Below are positions 44,623 to 56,377 of a DNA stretch of 64,000 bases, piece after piece. Position 1 is the stretch's first letter, and the number at the start of each line of letters is the position of its first letter. The position numbers and the translations under genes were made by a program. This DNA is from Panopea generosa (Eukaryota > Mollusca > Bivalvia > Adapedonta > Hiatellidae), in contig CM055901.1 in assembly GCA_029582155.1 (NCBI GenBank), positions 40,166,616-40,230,615 of the forward strand. Reading direction: 5' to 3'. The notes below the pieces were generated by a model. That model made no database searches and was not told where the DNA came from. It saw nothing but the letters and a program-made list of their open reading frames with translations.

Positions 44623-47600
44623 ATGACTGAAATTAAAATATTGTCTGTAAACTGTCAAGGTCTGAGCTCTCCAGAAAAAATGTATTGATGTTTTTAATTA
44701 CCAGAAATAAAAAAAATGTGATATATATTGTCTTCAAGATGTACATTGCACAAGTGAATCAGAAAATTTTATTCGCGCTCAATGGGGCAATGAATGTTTT
44801 TTAAGTTCAAAGTCATCAAATTCAAGGGGAGTTGGTATACTTTTCAACAAAAATGTAGATTACAAAGTACATGACTATATTGGGGATAACGATGGTAACT
44901 ACATAATTGCAGACATAACTGTCAATAATATCAGTTTACTTTAATCACACTGTATGGCCCAAATAATGACTCACCAAAATTTTTTGAAAGCTTGATTGAT
45001 AAATCGCACCAATTTAACAATGATACACGAGTGATATGCGGGGACTTTAATTGTGTGCAAGACATTGCACTGGATTACTTTAATTATAAAAATATCAACA
45101 ATAAAAAAACACATGACAATTTAAAGATTTGAAGATTCAATATAATTTAGTTTACCCATTTCGAGAATTACATCCATAATTAAAGAGATATACCTGGAGG
45201 AAAAAAAACCTTTAAAGCAAGCTCGTCTCACCTTTTTTTTCATTTCAGAAAATATTATTCCTTCTGTTCAAAAACCAAATGTTCAATAGAATCAAGTTAC
45301 CGTTCAGATCATTCAATGGTAATGTTAAGCTTAAAATTTGATAAATTCATTAAATATAAACCACTCTAGAAGCATATCAATAGCCTATTAAGTGATATAA
45401 CTATCTAAACTTAATTAATAAAAATAATAATGGAATTAAAACTCAGTATGCACTACCTATTTATAATTTAGATAACATAGACAATATTCCTAATCATGAA
45501 ATCCAATATGTCATAAATGATCAGTTATTTCTAGAAGTTCTCTCGATTGAAATACGTGGCAAATCCATAAATTACTCTTGTTACAAAAAGAAACAGACAG
45601 ATAACAGAGAGAAAGTACTTATTTCACAAATAAAAACAAATAGAACAAAACTTAAATCAAAGTAATGTTCAAAACCTAGATACTTTAAAAGAAGAACTAT
45701 TACAAATTCGTAAATACAAATTAAATGGATACTTAATAAGGTCCAGAGCACAAATTATTGAAGATGGGGAAAAACCAACTACTTTTTTTTGTAACCTAGA
45801 AACGCACAATTATACATCTAAACTAATTACAAAATTACAGAAGTCAAATGGTGATATAATCACTGATCAAAATGAGATACTTGATGAAACTAAGATCTTT
45901 TATGAAAATTTATACTCAGGCAAAGATAACGAACTTCAAGATATCGACTTGGAAAGTGAACTTAGTAATTATGATATTCAAAAACTTAGCATGGATGAGT
46001 CCAATTCTTTGGAGGGGTTATTAACGTATGAAGAAGTCTCAAAATCATTAAAATCGATGGCGGACAACCGCAACCCTGGTAGTTTTGGCCCCGGTGTCAC
46101 AAAAATACTTAAGTCTCTTATTTTACTTAAACTCAATAGTGTGCTCAATTTTATGTTTTTTAAAATAGCAGACTTAAGTATTTGCGGGAAACCGGACCCA
46201 GGATTCGGAGCAGACTTTTTTTAAAACATTCTGGAAATATATTGGACATTTTGGTGTTAGGTCTATCAACTACGGCTATTCAATAGGAGAATTATCAATA
46301 TCTAAAAAAGAAGGTGTTATTACTTGTTTACCAAAAGATGGTAAGGATAGAATTCTACTTAAAAATTATAGGCCAATATCTTTGCTTAACTGTGTATATA
46401 AAATTGCATTCAGCGCGATTTCAAATAGGATTAAAAACACTTTTGATAAACTAATAAAAAGGAACTAATCTGGTTTTATCTCTGGAAGATATATGGGGGA
46501 AAATACACGTCTCATATATGATATTATGCAATATACTGAGGTTAATGATATTCCAGGTCTTATTTTATTAATAGATTTTGAAAAAGCATTCGATTCCGTA
46601 TCTTGGAGTTTTATTTTTAAAGTATTGACATTTTTTAAGTTTGGTGAGTCAATAATAACTTGGATTAAAGTTTTATATAAAAGTGCAAAGTTAGCAGTTA
46701 ACCAAAATGGTAAACTATCATAATTTTTTAATATAGGGCGTGGCTGTCGTCAAGACGATCCACTGTCTCGATATATATTTATTTTATGTGCCATAAATAT
46801 TCGAAATAATACATCTATAAAAGGCATTTCAATTAATAATCAGGAAATTAATATGCCGATGATACATCAATAGTCTTGGATGGATCTGAGTCATCACTTA
46901 ATGCTTCTCTTTCAGAACTATCTAAGTTTGCAAAATATTCTGGTCTAAATATTAGTTTTGATAAGATACACTTGGTATGGATAGGGAGGAAAAAATACAG
47001 TACAGACATTATAAAGACAAAGTGGAAATTAGTTTGGGGAAAAAATAACTTTAAGCTGTTGTGATTAACTTTTCGTGTTAACCTAGATAAAATGATTGAT
47101 TTAAATTATAAAGAAAAACTAGATAAAATAGAAAATTTGATCAAAATTTGGAAGAGATGATACCTAATCCACTAGGAAATATAACAGTTATTAAATTTTT
47201 ACTCCTTTCCAGATTAAATCACCTTTTTTTTCTCCACCAAATCCCAATACAAACATTTTAACAAACCTAAACAATATTTTCTATAATTTTCTATGGGAAG
47301 GTCCAGCAAAAACCAAAAGAACTATTATTGTAAAGCAATACATAGATGGTGGGTTTAGAATGATTAACATAAATGTCTTTATACAAAATTTAAAATTAAC
47401 ATGGATAAGAAGAGCATTTACAAATAACAGTTCCTGGAAATTACTGTTTGACAATTGTATTAATTTAAGTAAACTAGTTAATTTTGGACAGGGGTATGGT
47501 GAATCTATTATAAATACATTATCGAACAAATTCTGGAAAGATGTCTTAATATCTTATGTACAACTACTTAAAGTTTGTGTTCCCCAAGGGGCAGCAATTT

Positions 47601-48485
47601 TTTTTTATCAAGTCCTTTATATAATAATATTCTTATTGGAGGGTCACATATTTTCTATAAACTCTGGTATGAAAAAGGGTTAATATATGTAAATGACATT
47701 TACAAAGACAATGGGTCATGGTACTCTATACAAGAGGTTCAAGACATATATGGAATAAAAACAAACTTCCTAACGTACAATGGGCTGATTGGAGCCATAA
47801 ATTCATTTAAATCATTAGTACCAAATATTTTAGACTTTAAAAAAATGAAATATCCTTTCAGACCAAATTATTGTTGGCTATTTTTCAAAAGTTCTAAAGG
47901 CTATTATGATTTTTATGAAGTGCTTAATAAAAATAATGAAATCCCAACATCAAAAAATAAATGGGAATAACTCTGAAGACAACACATGGAAAGAGATATA
48001 TTACTCACCATTTAAGTTTGCAATAGCTTCTCAATTACAGTGGTTCCAAGAGAGAATAAACCATAGACTATTGCCAACTAAAGCCTATTTATATAAAATT
48101 AAAGTTAAAGAAAGTCCCCTTTGCAGTTCCTGTCAACAGGTAGAGACAATTACGCATATACTGTGGACCTGTCCCGAAACTAAAATATTTCTTCAAGAAA
48201 TAAAAGAAACCCTACTGTCGAAAAATGTACCATATATATTCAATGAAGAAAAGTTCATTTTTAATATTGGAAAGCATTTTTGTGAGGCAGACCTGTTCTT
48301 TTCACTCCAAATTAAGTATTATATATTCTCCTCAAAAAGATTAGATATCCCTCTATCCATAAATGCTTATAAAAATAAGTAGTTTGGGCTTTTAAAACAT
48401 ATAAACACCTTGCAATAAAAACAGCAACTTACAATGTTTCGAAAAAGATTGGCACCCAATAATGCAAGCATTTAGTTAATTATTT
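44623..48485 (+). pseudogene. L1-like LINE ORF2 (endonuclease-RT), degenerate
   Basis: ATG at 44623 starts MTEIKILSVNCQGLSS, the first block of an AP-type endonuclease. After a frameshift come LQDVH, SRGVGILFNK, YGPNND, GDFNCV and a final YRSDHS (about 45300). The RT has KNYRPISLLNCVYKI, SGFISGRYMGENTR, LLIDFEKAFDSV with catalytic Asp, GRGCRQDDPLS, and YADDTSIV with catalytic Asp-Asp (46855). A C-terminal cysteine/histidine motif, CSSCQQVETITHILWTCPE, follows at about 48120, with a terminal AFKTYKHLAIKTATYNV near 48400. Multiple stops and frameshifts (for example 44680, 46226, 46468, 46723, 47150, 47970) make it inactive. The endonuclease-RT-CCHC layout fits the L1/Tx1 group; the exact clade is uncertain. 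Confidence 0.9.
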
Positions 48486-49619
48486 TTTCTGTAAGATGTA
48501 CAGATACTTGGCCAGTTAGTCAGAAATACCATGAAATAACTTAATTTGAAGTAATAAAAAAGTATAATATATTCAAAACCCACACAGACACATGTATATA
48601 TATATATTTTTCTTTTATCCATTATCATCTCTCATCGACAAATATGTCGAGCTATAAAAAAAAGAAAAGAAGAGAAGCTTTACATGAAAACTCATTTATA
48701 TTTCCCTTTGCCTTAATTTTATTATATTAAAGAAATACAGAAACGTAGAAACAAAGACAAAATACATATAAAAATATATATTGTTTGATGTAGGTCACTG
48801 AAGGTCTTATTTTTATAACATTAAGGACCATAGAGAAACATACAAAAACAAAATACAAATACACATGTTTTTGATATAGTATATATTTATATATGTAATA
48901 ATTTCTTTTTATGAATGAGAGTGTTGTGTGCGAATCATTGTTTTTCTATATTTATTTGCTGACAGTGTAAAGTGTGCGACGGGATGTTCCTCTTCGATCC
49001 ACAACACACTCATTGACAGGGAGAATAAATAAGTAACTGTAAGGTAGCTGGAAAAAAAAAGTTGCCATGGAAATCTTCCGGAATGATACCCTTTATGCAC
49101 AGAGTAATCTTCTGAACTGATATTGCCAACTTGTCATAGCAATAACTTATATTAGACACATGCTCTGGCCATTTGTGAAGTTTGCCCTTTTAACGACTGG
49201 CTTTACGTGGAAATCTTTCCTCAATTGTATCCACTTAATTATCAACCAGTTGATACGCTCTCCAGTGGTTGAAAATTTGAGGGTTTGAACAGTATATTTG
49301 TACAAACGATTTGAAGTCCAAGACATGATCATAACACAGCAATATATGGATATTCTTTCTAGCCAAAACCGTGTGTACAAGTGTATTCCACTGTTATGGC
49401 ACAAAGATGGATGGTGTATTTTTCATGGTCGAATCATTTGTAGAGTGAACAGAGCCACAGTCCATCTGTGAATGACCAGACTGCTGAAATTTATTATTAA
49501 ATGTTTGTAACTGGGGTGTTTGCGACATTGTATGAGGGGCATCAGAAAAGACTGTGCACTTGATGCAGTATAATAAAGTGAAGCTTACTTTGATAAAACT
49601 GACTATATCAGACCCTCGA
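48486..49619. other. LINE 3' UTR and unassigned sequence
   Basis: Up to about 48900 the A-rich sequence (ACAAAATACATATAAAA-type) could be LINE 3' UTR. From there to 49619 I see no supported gene. Confidence 0.4.
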
Positions 49620-50200
49620 AGTACCCCTAACACGTCTGCACACTTTTTTCAAATGTTGAAGCCATTCAAAAATGCCTTTCTGTAGTCCTCTTTTGGTATA
49701 CTACTGATACAGTGAAACCCTGACCTCCTGACGGGACTCGAACCGACGACGGCTTCTCATGCAGTGTTTGATGACAGAATTGAGCCAGAAGTAAAAAGTG
49801 GGTGGGCATTTGCGTTGTGATTAGTAACCACAGGAAGAACTTTTTGTGCATCAAACCTTAACAGTAGTGTGTTCAGGTACCGGCACCCGTGCCACCATTC
49901 CGTCTGAATTCAAAAATAAGGCATACATTACACATTTCACAGTCTTGATTCCCCTTGCTATTTGAGACCTTTCCCCATTTTACCAACTTAACTTTATTAT
50001 TTTCTTTTCCTTCCAGTTCACAAAATGATACCCATGTTTCATCACCAGTACACGACTCGTGCAGCCGCCTAAGGTCACAACCATCGTACCTATCTAAATA
50101 TTCTTTGGCCATTCTAAAACGCACCATCTTTGACTCAGAAGTCAAACGATGTGGTTTCCATCTGGCACAAGCTTTCCTAAGATTCCGTTAATATAAAAAA
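49620..50200 (-). pseudogene. mariner-family transposase remnant with SINE-like insertion
   Basis: Reading the minus strand from about 50195, KACARWKPHRLTSESK is followed by MVRFRMAKEYLDRY and then CTGDETWVSFCELEGKE. This matches the mariner block preceding and containing the first catalytic Asp (TGDETW). From about 49925 the similarity breaks. It appears to resume at 49705-49620 with IPKEDYRKAFLNGF and KKCADVLGV, like the mariner C-terminus (a W-rich/KC block). The lost middle is occupied by tRNA-like sequence at 49715-49865, so the second Asp region is absent. Confidence 0.65.
49715..49865 (-). repeat. tRNA-like SINE inserted in mariner remnant
   Basis: The minus strand carries GGTTCGAGTCCCGTC, a canonical box B, preceded by CACTGCATGAGAAGCCGTCG in the anticodon-arm position and TGGCTCAATTCTG where a box A would lie. 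It is followed by body sequence to the mariner junction near 49705. Confidence 0.5.
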
Positions 50201-51963
50201 AACACCGCCGACAAATTTAAGTCACATATCTAGAAAATATCCTCCATAGTGACCAGTTTACAACTGTACAATACTTAAGGGCACTGTCTCCATAAACTTT
50301 GTACAAGTCCGCTTTTATATCTGTAGGCGAACTAATAAACAAGGTCCGTATTTTGATATACGCCCGTTGCTCTTCTATGACCATTTTGACCTAATTCACT
50401 AAAATTCAGAATGGTAATGAAAACCTAGGTAAGACAAACCAATAAAATATCTTAATTGTCATAATTTGCATGTGCAGATTCCTGATCACTGAAAATTAAT
50501 AACATTTCTATACATATGCAAATTACAATTATTGAGAAACAAGTTGGCTGCTTTTAAAAAGCATCCAATGGTTAGGTCGTATAAAAGAGGTGGCAGTTGG
50601 AGTGAATGGATGTGTAAGTTTGAGTTTGTACGAAATAGGCTCGTTTATTGATGTAAAGGTGCAAAATTTGAGTGAAACAGCATATTTAATTTAAGAAAGA
50701 TAACTTGAAAACAACCGCGCACGGAGTACTAAATACACGGGTGATACCAAATCCCGACCCGTTCTGGCTGACACGGCCAAATTCCAGCTGCAGGGAAAAA
50801 GCAAATGTGATGTAATAGTAACTTTGGTGTTTAAATGTACTAATATCAATCATTATGCATTTCGATTTGCATAATTAAAAAAATATCTTGAAACTTACCA
50901 TATATATTTTCTACGTAATTACTGGGATCATATGTATTTTAAAAAAATTTGAATACATATTTTAAATTGATTTGTGGATATATCATTTTAAAAATACAAT
51001 TAAAAAATAACTGGTTTATTTTTCAAAACGTGTGCATGTTTGGAGATATGTCTGATTCTTGCAACGTGCTCAAAATACGCCACACCGGTAAACTCACCTT
51101 GTTTTTAAAGTAATATATTTTTGTTGTATCGGGTAAAATAAACAACTGTAGCTACTTGAATTTTTTATTATTTCCGTTGTTATGGATTCAGCATATCATA
51201 ATAAATGATTAAATACATGGTTATTTAAAAATGATTTACACCAACTCAGCAGTAAAAAAAAAGGCGGATAAGTTTCAAGACCACAATTAAGGAATTTTTA
51301 TTTCATTTTTCAATATTTTCGCAGTCAATTATTACACACACAACATATAGATGCATTTGCAGCCGAAAAGTGGTGGGGTAAGCCGGTACATATGGTCGGG
51401 TTTTAGTATCAATTTCGGTTTGTACATTCCCATAATGCACTGTTTTGAAAAGCAATGGCGACCTCCTTGTATCGAATGCTGTGTCTTTAACACGTGATCG
51501 TGAAGTTTCATTATGGCAGCGCCCAGAGTCATTTTCTAAAGTGACCCTTATAAAGGGTTTGGTCGTTCATGCGACCTAACCAAAAAATAATGGAGATACA
51601 TCCCAAGTGCACGGACTTTTCAAATGCCCCTCGTAAAGAGATATGCTGCAGTAATGTATTTGTTTCTATTTTGTCCTTAACAAAAGTCTGAATAGTAAAT
51701 GACTTTTGTAAATGATCTCTGGATGCTGCACAGACGGACATTTAGCTCCTTTTTATATATTTTACTATTTCACAGGAACCCCTTTTTCCTAGTGTCTCAT
51801 CCCATAATGACATCGAACTTGTTTATCAATCAAGGACTACTGTGTCATACTTAATTGCACGCCTGCTGTTTATTTGTTTAGTCCAGAACTTGCTAAAAAA
51901 ATATGCTATCTTATCTAAATAATTATTAACTGCGTGCTGGTTAACATCTTAGTCTGTGGTCAA
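50201..51963. other. unique DNA, no supported gene
   Basis: A TATAAAAG box at about 50580 is the only promoter-like feature, and no convincing transcript start or coding exon follows. The remainder is AT-rich with nothing recognised. Confidence 0.4.
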
Positions 51964-52400
51964 AGGTACCATATCATCAGAAATAGTAATACAATATAAT
52001 CTATAGCATTATGTTGTTGAATGCAAAAAGGTACCATTTGGCATTTGGATCTTTATTACATTGAAAACCAACACATTTTTACAAACACTTAATGCAAGAA
52101 GGTACCGTTTGTCACATGGAACCTTTTTGCATTATACTTATATAGAAAATATGAAAAAATGATTGATGCAAAAAGGTACCATATGGCTATGGTACCTTTT
52201 TGCACAAACTGCAGCTCTTTTTGAATCTTTTTGCACCAAACATTGTTGGTACCATATTACATTATGCAATATTACCCCCAGTTTTAAAGATATGGCTTAG
52301 ATCTTTTTACACCATCAAGATTATAGATCTAATATATTGTTGTCAGAAATATGAAAAAGTCAAATCCTCCCAAAATGTTGTTTGGTACCTTATTTCACCA
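51964..52400. repeat. cluster of palindromic GGTACC motifs
   Basis: Direct and inverted copies of TGCAAAAAGGTACCATATGG occur near 51960, 52026, 52091, 52108 (inverted), 52167, 52188 (inverted), 52240 and 52383. At 52167-52204, TGCAAAAAGGTACCATA and TATGGTACCTTTTTGCA form a perfect 17-bp stem around TGGC. The spacing is irregular, so this is not a simple satellite. Confidence 0.7.
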
Positions 52401-53602
52401 ATGGGACGCTATTGTAAAATTTATATGAAAAATACCGTATTTAAAGTAAAAAAACGCCGGTAAAATTCAAACTGTGCTGCGTAAATGTGAAACGCAAAGT
52501 TGTTACTAAAGAAAACGTCACTCTGACGTGACGTCACACATTGTCGTGTACTCTTTAGCGCCATGACGTCGTAAGTATTTACACGGCGACATTTATTTTA
52601 AACGTCAATAATTCCAATCTCATTATTATATATGTATTTAAAGCATTTTCATTGGACAACGTCAATTTTTTTTTAAAGACTTTTATTTTTCGATTTAACC
52701 CTGGAGCCGGATTACTTTTACTTTTCACGCGTAAACAAAAAAGCATCGACATTTTGATGGTCGGTTTAGCTTAAATGACGTTCACAACGGTTCCACCCTT
52801 ATCTTAATAATAAAATACAACAAAAACAAATGTTAGATCTAGTCCTAGCTGTTTTCTTCGGTTTATTGTTTTAGAGATTTCTTTGGTTCAGCGATTTAAC
52901 CGGGCGTCACAATCAGACCATAAGTTGTTTTGAGAAACAATGAAGTAGGTCATAAAATGTTCAGATTTGAGATGTATAGTGTACCATTGAACACAACCCT
53001 GGTTTACTGAACGTGAATGCTAGTTGTTGACAAAAATGTCCACAGACCAATTTATTCGACAGGAAAAATTAAATAAAAACATGAACATGTAGTTGAAGTT
53101 CAGAAGCAGACGATCGTGATACAATGTAAATACACAAACCTTGCACGTAAAAGTCGTTCAAAACGTTCCAAATTCGGATTCTCCATCAATGAGCGTGGAT
53201 TCACATGACCTTCGTAAATATTGACATATTTTTTAAAAGCAAGCGTGTAGACACAAACTAAACAATGATGTCAGCGTCTACACTGTGTGGGTATTTCCTG
53301 GAATTATTGATTTTTTATTTATCTAAATGGCGGGTGTTTATTTTTTTCACCGCAAAATATTTCGATATCTAATGTTACAGAATTCATCTGATAATGGAAA
53401 CAATAGCCGTTACGATAATATTGGATATTAGATCTAGAGAATTTGATGTCAACCAGGACAGAGGTGATGTATTCTTACGCGCTTACTTTGCAGCGTATAG
53501 TTATTTTTGTTTTGTTTTTTCATTCACTTGAGGAGTCTCAAATTAAATATAATCATCAGGATTGGAATTATAAGGATTATATTCAATTTTTTTTTCTGTT
53601 TT
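52401..53602. other. unique DNA, no supported gene
   Basis: Contains CRE-like GTGACGTCAC near 52532 and GACGTCGTAAG near 52565, but no coding sequence that I can support. Confidence 0.4.
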
Positions 53603-53705
53603 TTATGCATGTGTAAAGAATGTCGAATCACGGACAAATAAAGTAAAGTCCTTCGGACTATATGTCAGATTTGTGCGTGATTCGACATTCTTTACACATG
53701 CATAA
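53603..53705. repeat. 37-bp inverted repeat with 29-nt loop
   Basis: 53603-53639 and 53669-53705 are complementary over 37 bp with one mismatch (core GTAAAGAATGTCGAATCACG). The loop holds a further stem, AGTCC-TTC-GGACT. It lies about 130 bp beyond the stop codon of the second Penelope remnant, on that element's 3' side, so it may be its terminal structure. Confidence 0.85.
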
Positions 53706-53838
53706 CAATGAATTTAATCCTATAATAATATAACTGGTTTTATTAAAAAGATTGCGTCGTATACACCAATAAGAGAAATGAAGTACAGTTTTATTGGAAC
53801 TTATGTATATAAAATACGGCATATTCAAACATATCAAA

Positions 53839-54935
53839 TTATGCTGAACCATCGCTTTTGTTTATACCTAATGGATAAAGGGTATTGAATCGTCTAATCC
53901 AATAAGTTTCACGGTCTTTGCGTTGCTTGTCAGTCCAATCTGGATCATGATCAATGCAGTGTAATATTACATCGGCAAACGAATGGCCGTCACTGTTGAA
54001 ATGTTCAGAGACGGGCGAGCGAATGAAACTGCGTAGTTTCCAATCTGATCTATGCAGATTTACACGCTGGCTCAACGACAATTTAGTTTCGCCGATGTAC
54101 TGTTTACTACATTTAGAACACACGACGTTAGCCGATTTAAAAGTAACGTGACACTTAATGGAAATATTGACTCCCGTAGAAGTTTGTTTAATTGTAGATG
54201 ATTCTGGCATGATTTTACATGTTTGACAACGTGCTAAGCCACAAGGATCAGATATTCCAACAACAGAACCTTCACCAGAGCTTTTTATCTTTGCTCGTAC
54301 AAGTAAGTGACGCAGATTCTGAGGCCGTCTGTATGGTACAATCGGTTTCCTGGGAAACAAACGACTGAGTCTGTCTGAAGATTCTATTGTGGGCCAATGC
54401 TTGTCGATGATAGATCTAAGTTTTGGCAGAGTAGGATGATATGTTGCTACCAAAGGAATACGATCAGATGCTTTATTTGTTTTTGAAGTGTATGAAAGTG
54501 TTTCTTTTCGGTCCCTTTTTTCTTGCTTTCGAAATATCAATTTTCGCATTGTTTTCTTTATAACCGCGTTCAGTGAGTTGCTGCAATAATTCTTTTGAAC
54601 GGGTTTCAAAGTTTTCATTACTAGTGCATATACGACGTATTCGCAGTGCCAAACTGTACGGAATGTACTACAAATATGTTTAGGGTGATAACTGCTTGGA
54701 AGAAGGTACTGATGTGTATCTGTTGGTTTTCAATATAAATCAGTGTGTACTGTATTGTTTATAATCTTATAATCTAAATATATATGTTCATCATTTGATA
54801 TTTCTACAGTGAACTTTATAGTGGGGTGAAAGTTGTTAACGAAATTAATAAAATCATTAAGGTTATCACGACCATGGCATCATCGCATATCAATATCATC
54901 AGTAAAACAGAGTAAAATGCATTTATGAGCATCAC
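53839..54935 (-). pseudogene. second Penelope-like element, RT C-terminus to GIY-YIG
   Basis: Reading from 54935 downward: [19 protein letters not shown] (RT motif D with both Asp), [15 protein letters not shown] and KPTDTHQYLLPSSYHPKH, all parallel to the element at 40.9-41.1 kb. After a frame change near 54640, an uninterrupted frame of 259 codons (ATG 54618 to stop 53839) holds RRPQNLRHLLVRAKI and CGLARCQTCKIMPESS. It then has the GIY-YIG endonuclease: NVVCSKCSKQYIGETKLSL, RVNLHRSDWKL, ETYWIRRFNTLYPLGINKS. The endonuclease domain looks intact. The N-terminal RT is missing. It is a different, less decayed family member than the one at 39-42 kb. Confidence 0.9.
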
Positions 54936-54986
54936 AGGACTTCTTTTTAAAAAAAAATCTGAGGGTGTCACTGCACTCTCTTTAAC

Positions 54987-55055
<69 letters not shown>

Positions 55056-55929
55056 GTTTATGGTATTGTTGTTAGCATAATGTAAACCTCACTTTACTTT
55101 TTCTTTAAAATGAGCCGATATCCATATAAAACAAAATTTAATGACGACATTACAAAAATATATACCATTATATATCATTATGAATTATCCAATCTCCATA
55201 GGTTGAAAACTAAACAAAACTGGTAACATAAAATGAACTATCGACCAGTTATTCCTTTAAACATGAATTATTGACCACTTATTCTGTTGAAACCGGTTTC
55301 GGTCAATAGTTTCCTGCTTTTGGTCAATAGTCATTTTCCTTTGATAAATAATTTTAACCATTGACGTCTCGCTATATAGTTACGCCCCTTTTTTACCCCA
55401 CTGTAACATGATTCTTCCGCTTAAAAATGTCCTATGTAATTTGGTTTTGAAATATTTTCAAAATGGTTCATAGTGATTGTGATTTCTTGCTGCAGATGAG
55501 TAGAGCAAAAGCTGACATGGCCTTTACTGCAATAAGACATCACTGGGGTTAAAAAAGGGACTTTTATAGAATTTCAACATATGCATGTATTTATGAGCAT
55601 CTGAAGACTTCTTTTTTTAAAAAATCTTAGGATGTCACTGCACTCTCTTTAACAAAACCAAGCTGGTCAACCTACCAGTTATTGTGCATTTTTATGTAGG
55701 AATACATTCCTTCTATGAAAAAAAAATACAAAGGATAAAATTTAACTGTGTATTGAGATCTTGACCACCAAAAAGGTAGATAGTTGTATATTATTGGGAG
55801 GGTCACATATACGCATATTTTTACCTAACCACCTATGTTTATTTTTCACTACGGGCTGAAATATAAAAATACCGTTGTTGTGAATTTAATTGTATCCCTT
55901 TATGAAATTAAATATATATGAATTCACTG
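54936..55929. repeat. spacer with (AG)n(ACAG)n and a duplicated segment
   Basis: A GA/GACA microsatellite occupies about 54990-55052. The sequence GGTGTCACTGCACTCTCTTT with a preceding GACTTCTTTTT occurs at about 54938-54989 and again at 55605-55658, so a piece of flanking DNA is repeated about 665 bp apart. No gene. Confidence 0.65.
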
Positions 55930-56259
55930 TATCTATATGATCCAACGGATTTATAAATCTGTCCTTTATATGTCCTTTATATAGCATGTGAGTAGTCATG
56001 AATCCTTAACTGGATCCTACTCGTATAAAGCTATCAGTTCATGTATGTAAATTTGTCCACCCTGTCCAGATGTGTTGCATGTAATTCCATAGTATATAAG
56101 TCATGTTCGACACTAGATTTATTGGTTTGGCAGAGGTTTTGATATTGTATCTATGGTTTGCATTGTAGCATATACGGCGCACTCGCCGTAGTCTGGTCTG
56201 TACCTATATGTCTTGGTTATTCACAAATAATTATTTCCACACACACACACACACACACT

Positions 56260-56325
<66 letters not shown>
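55930..56325 (+). repeat. dispersed repeat copy 2 ending in (CA)n
   Basis: Partner of 25199-25416, with about 75 extra bp after GTCCAGATG. It ends in TTATTTCCACACACAC and a CA microsatellite running to about 56320. Cys/His/Thr-rich frames here come from the CA repeat. Confidence 0.75.
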
Positions 56326-56327
<2 letters not shown>

Positions 56328-56377
56328 CATTCATACAGCAGTGTTAGAGTGCTGAAATTAAATGAGGATGACAACGT

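Noticed and set aside
50579-50610. TATA-box promoter
   Set aside because: TATAAAAG is present but no exon, open frame or splice signal follows; such strings are common in AT-rich DNA.
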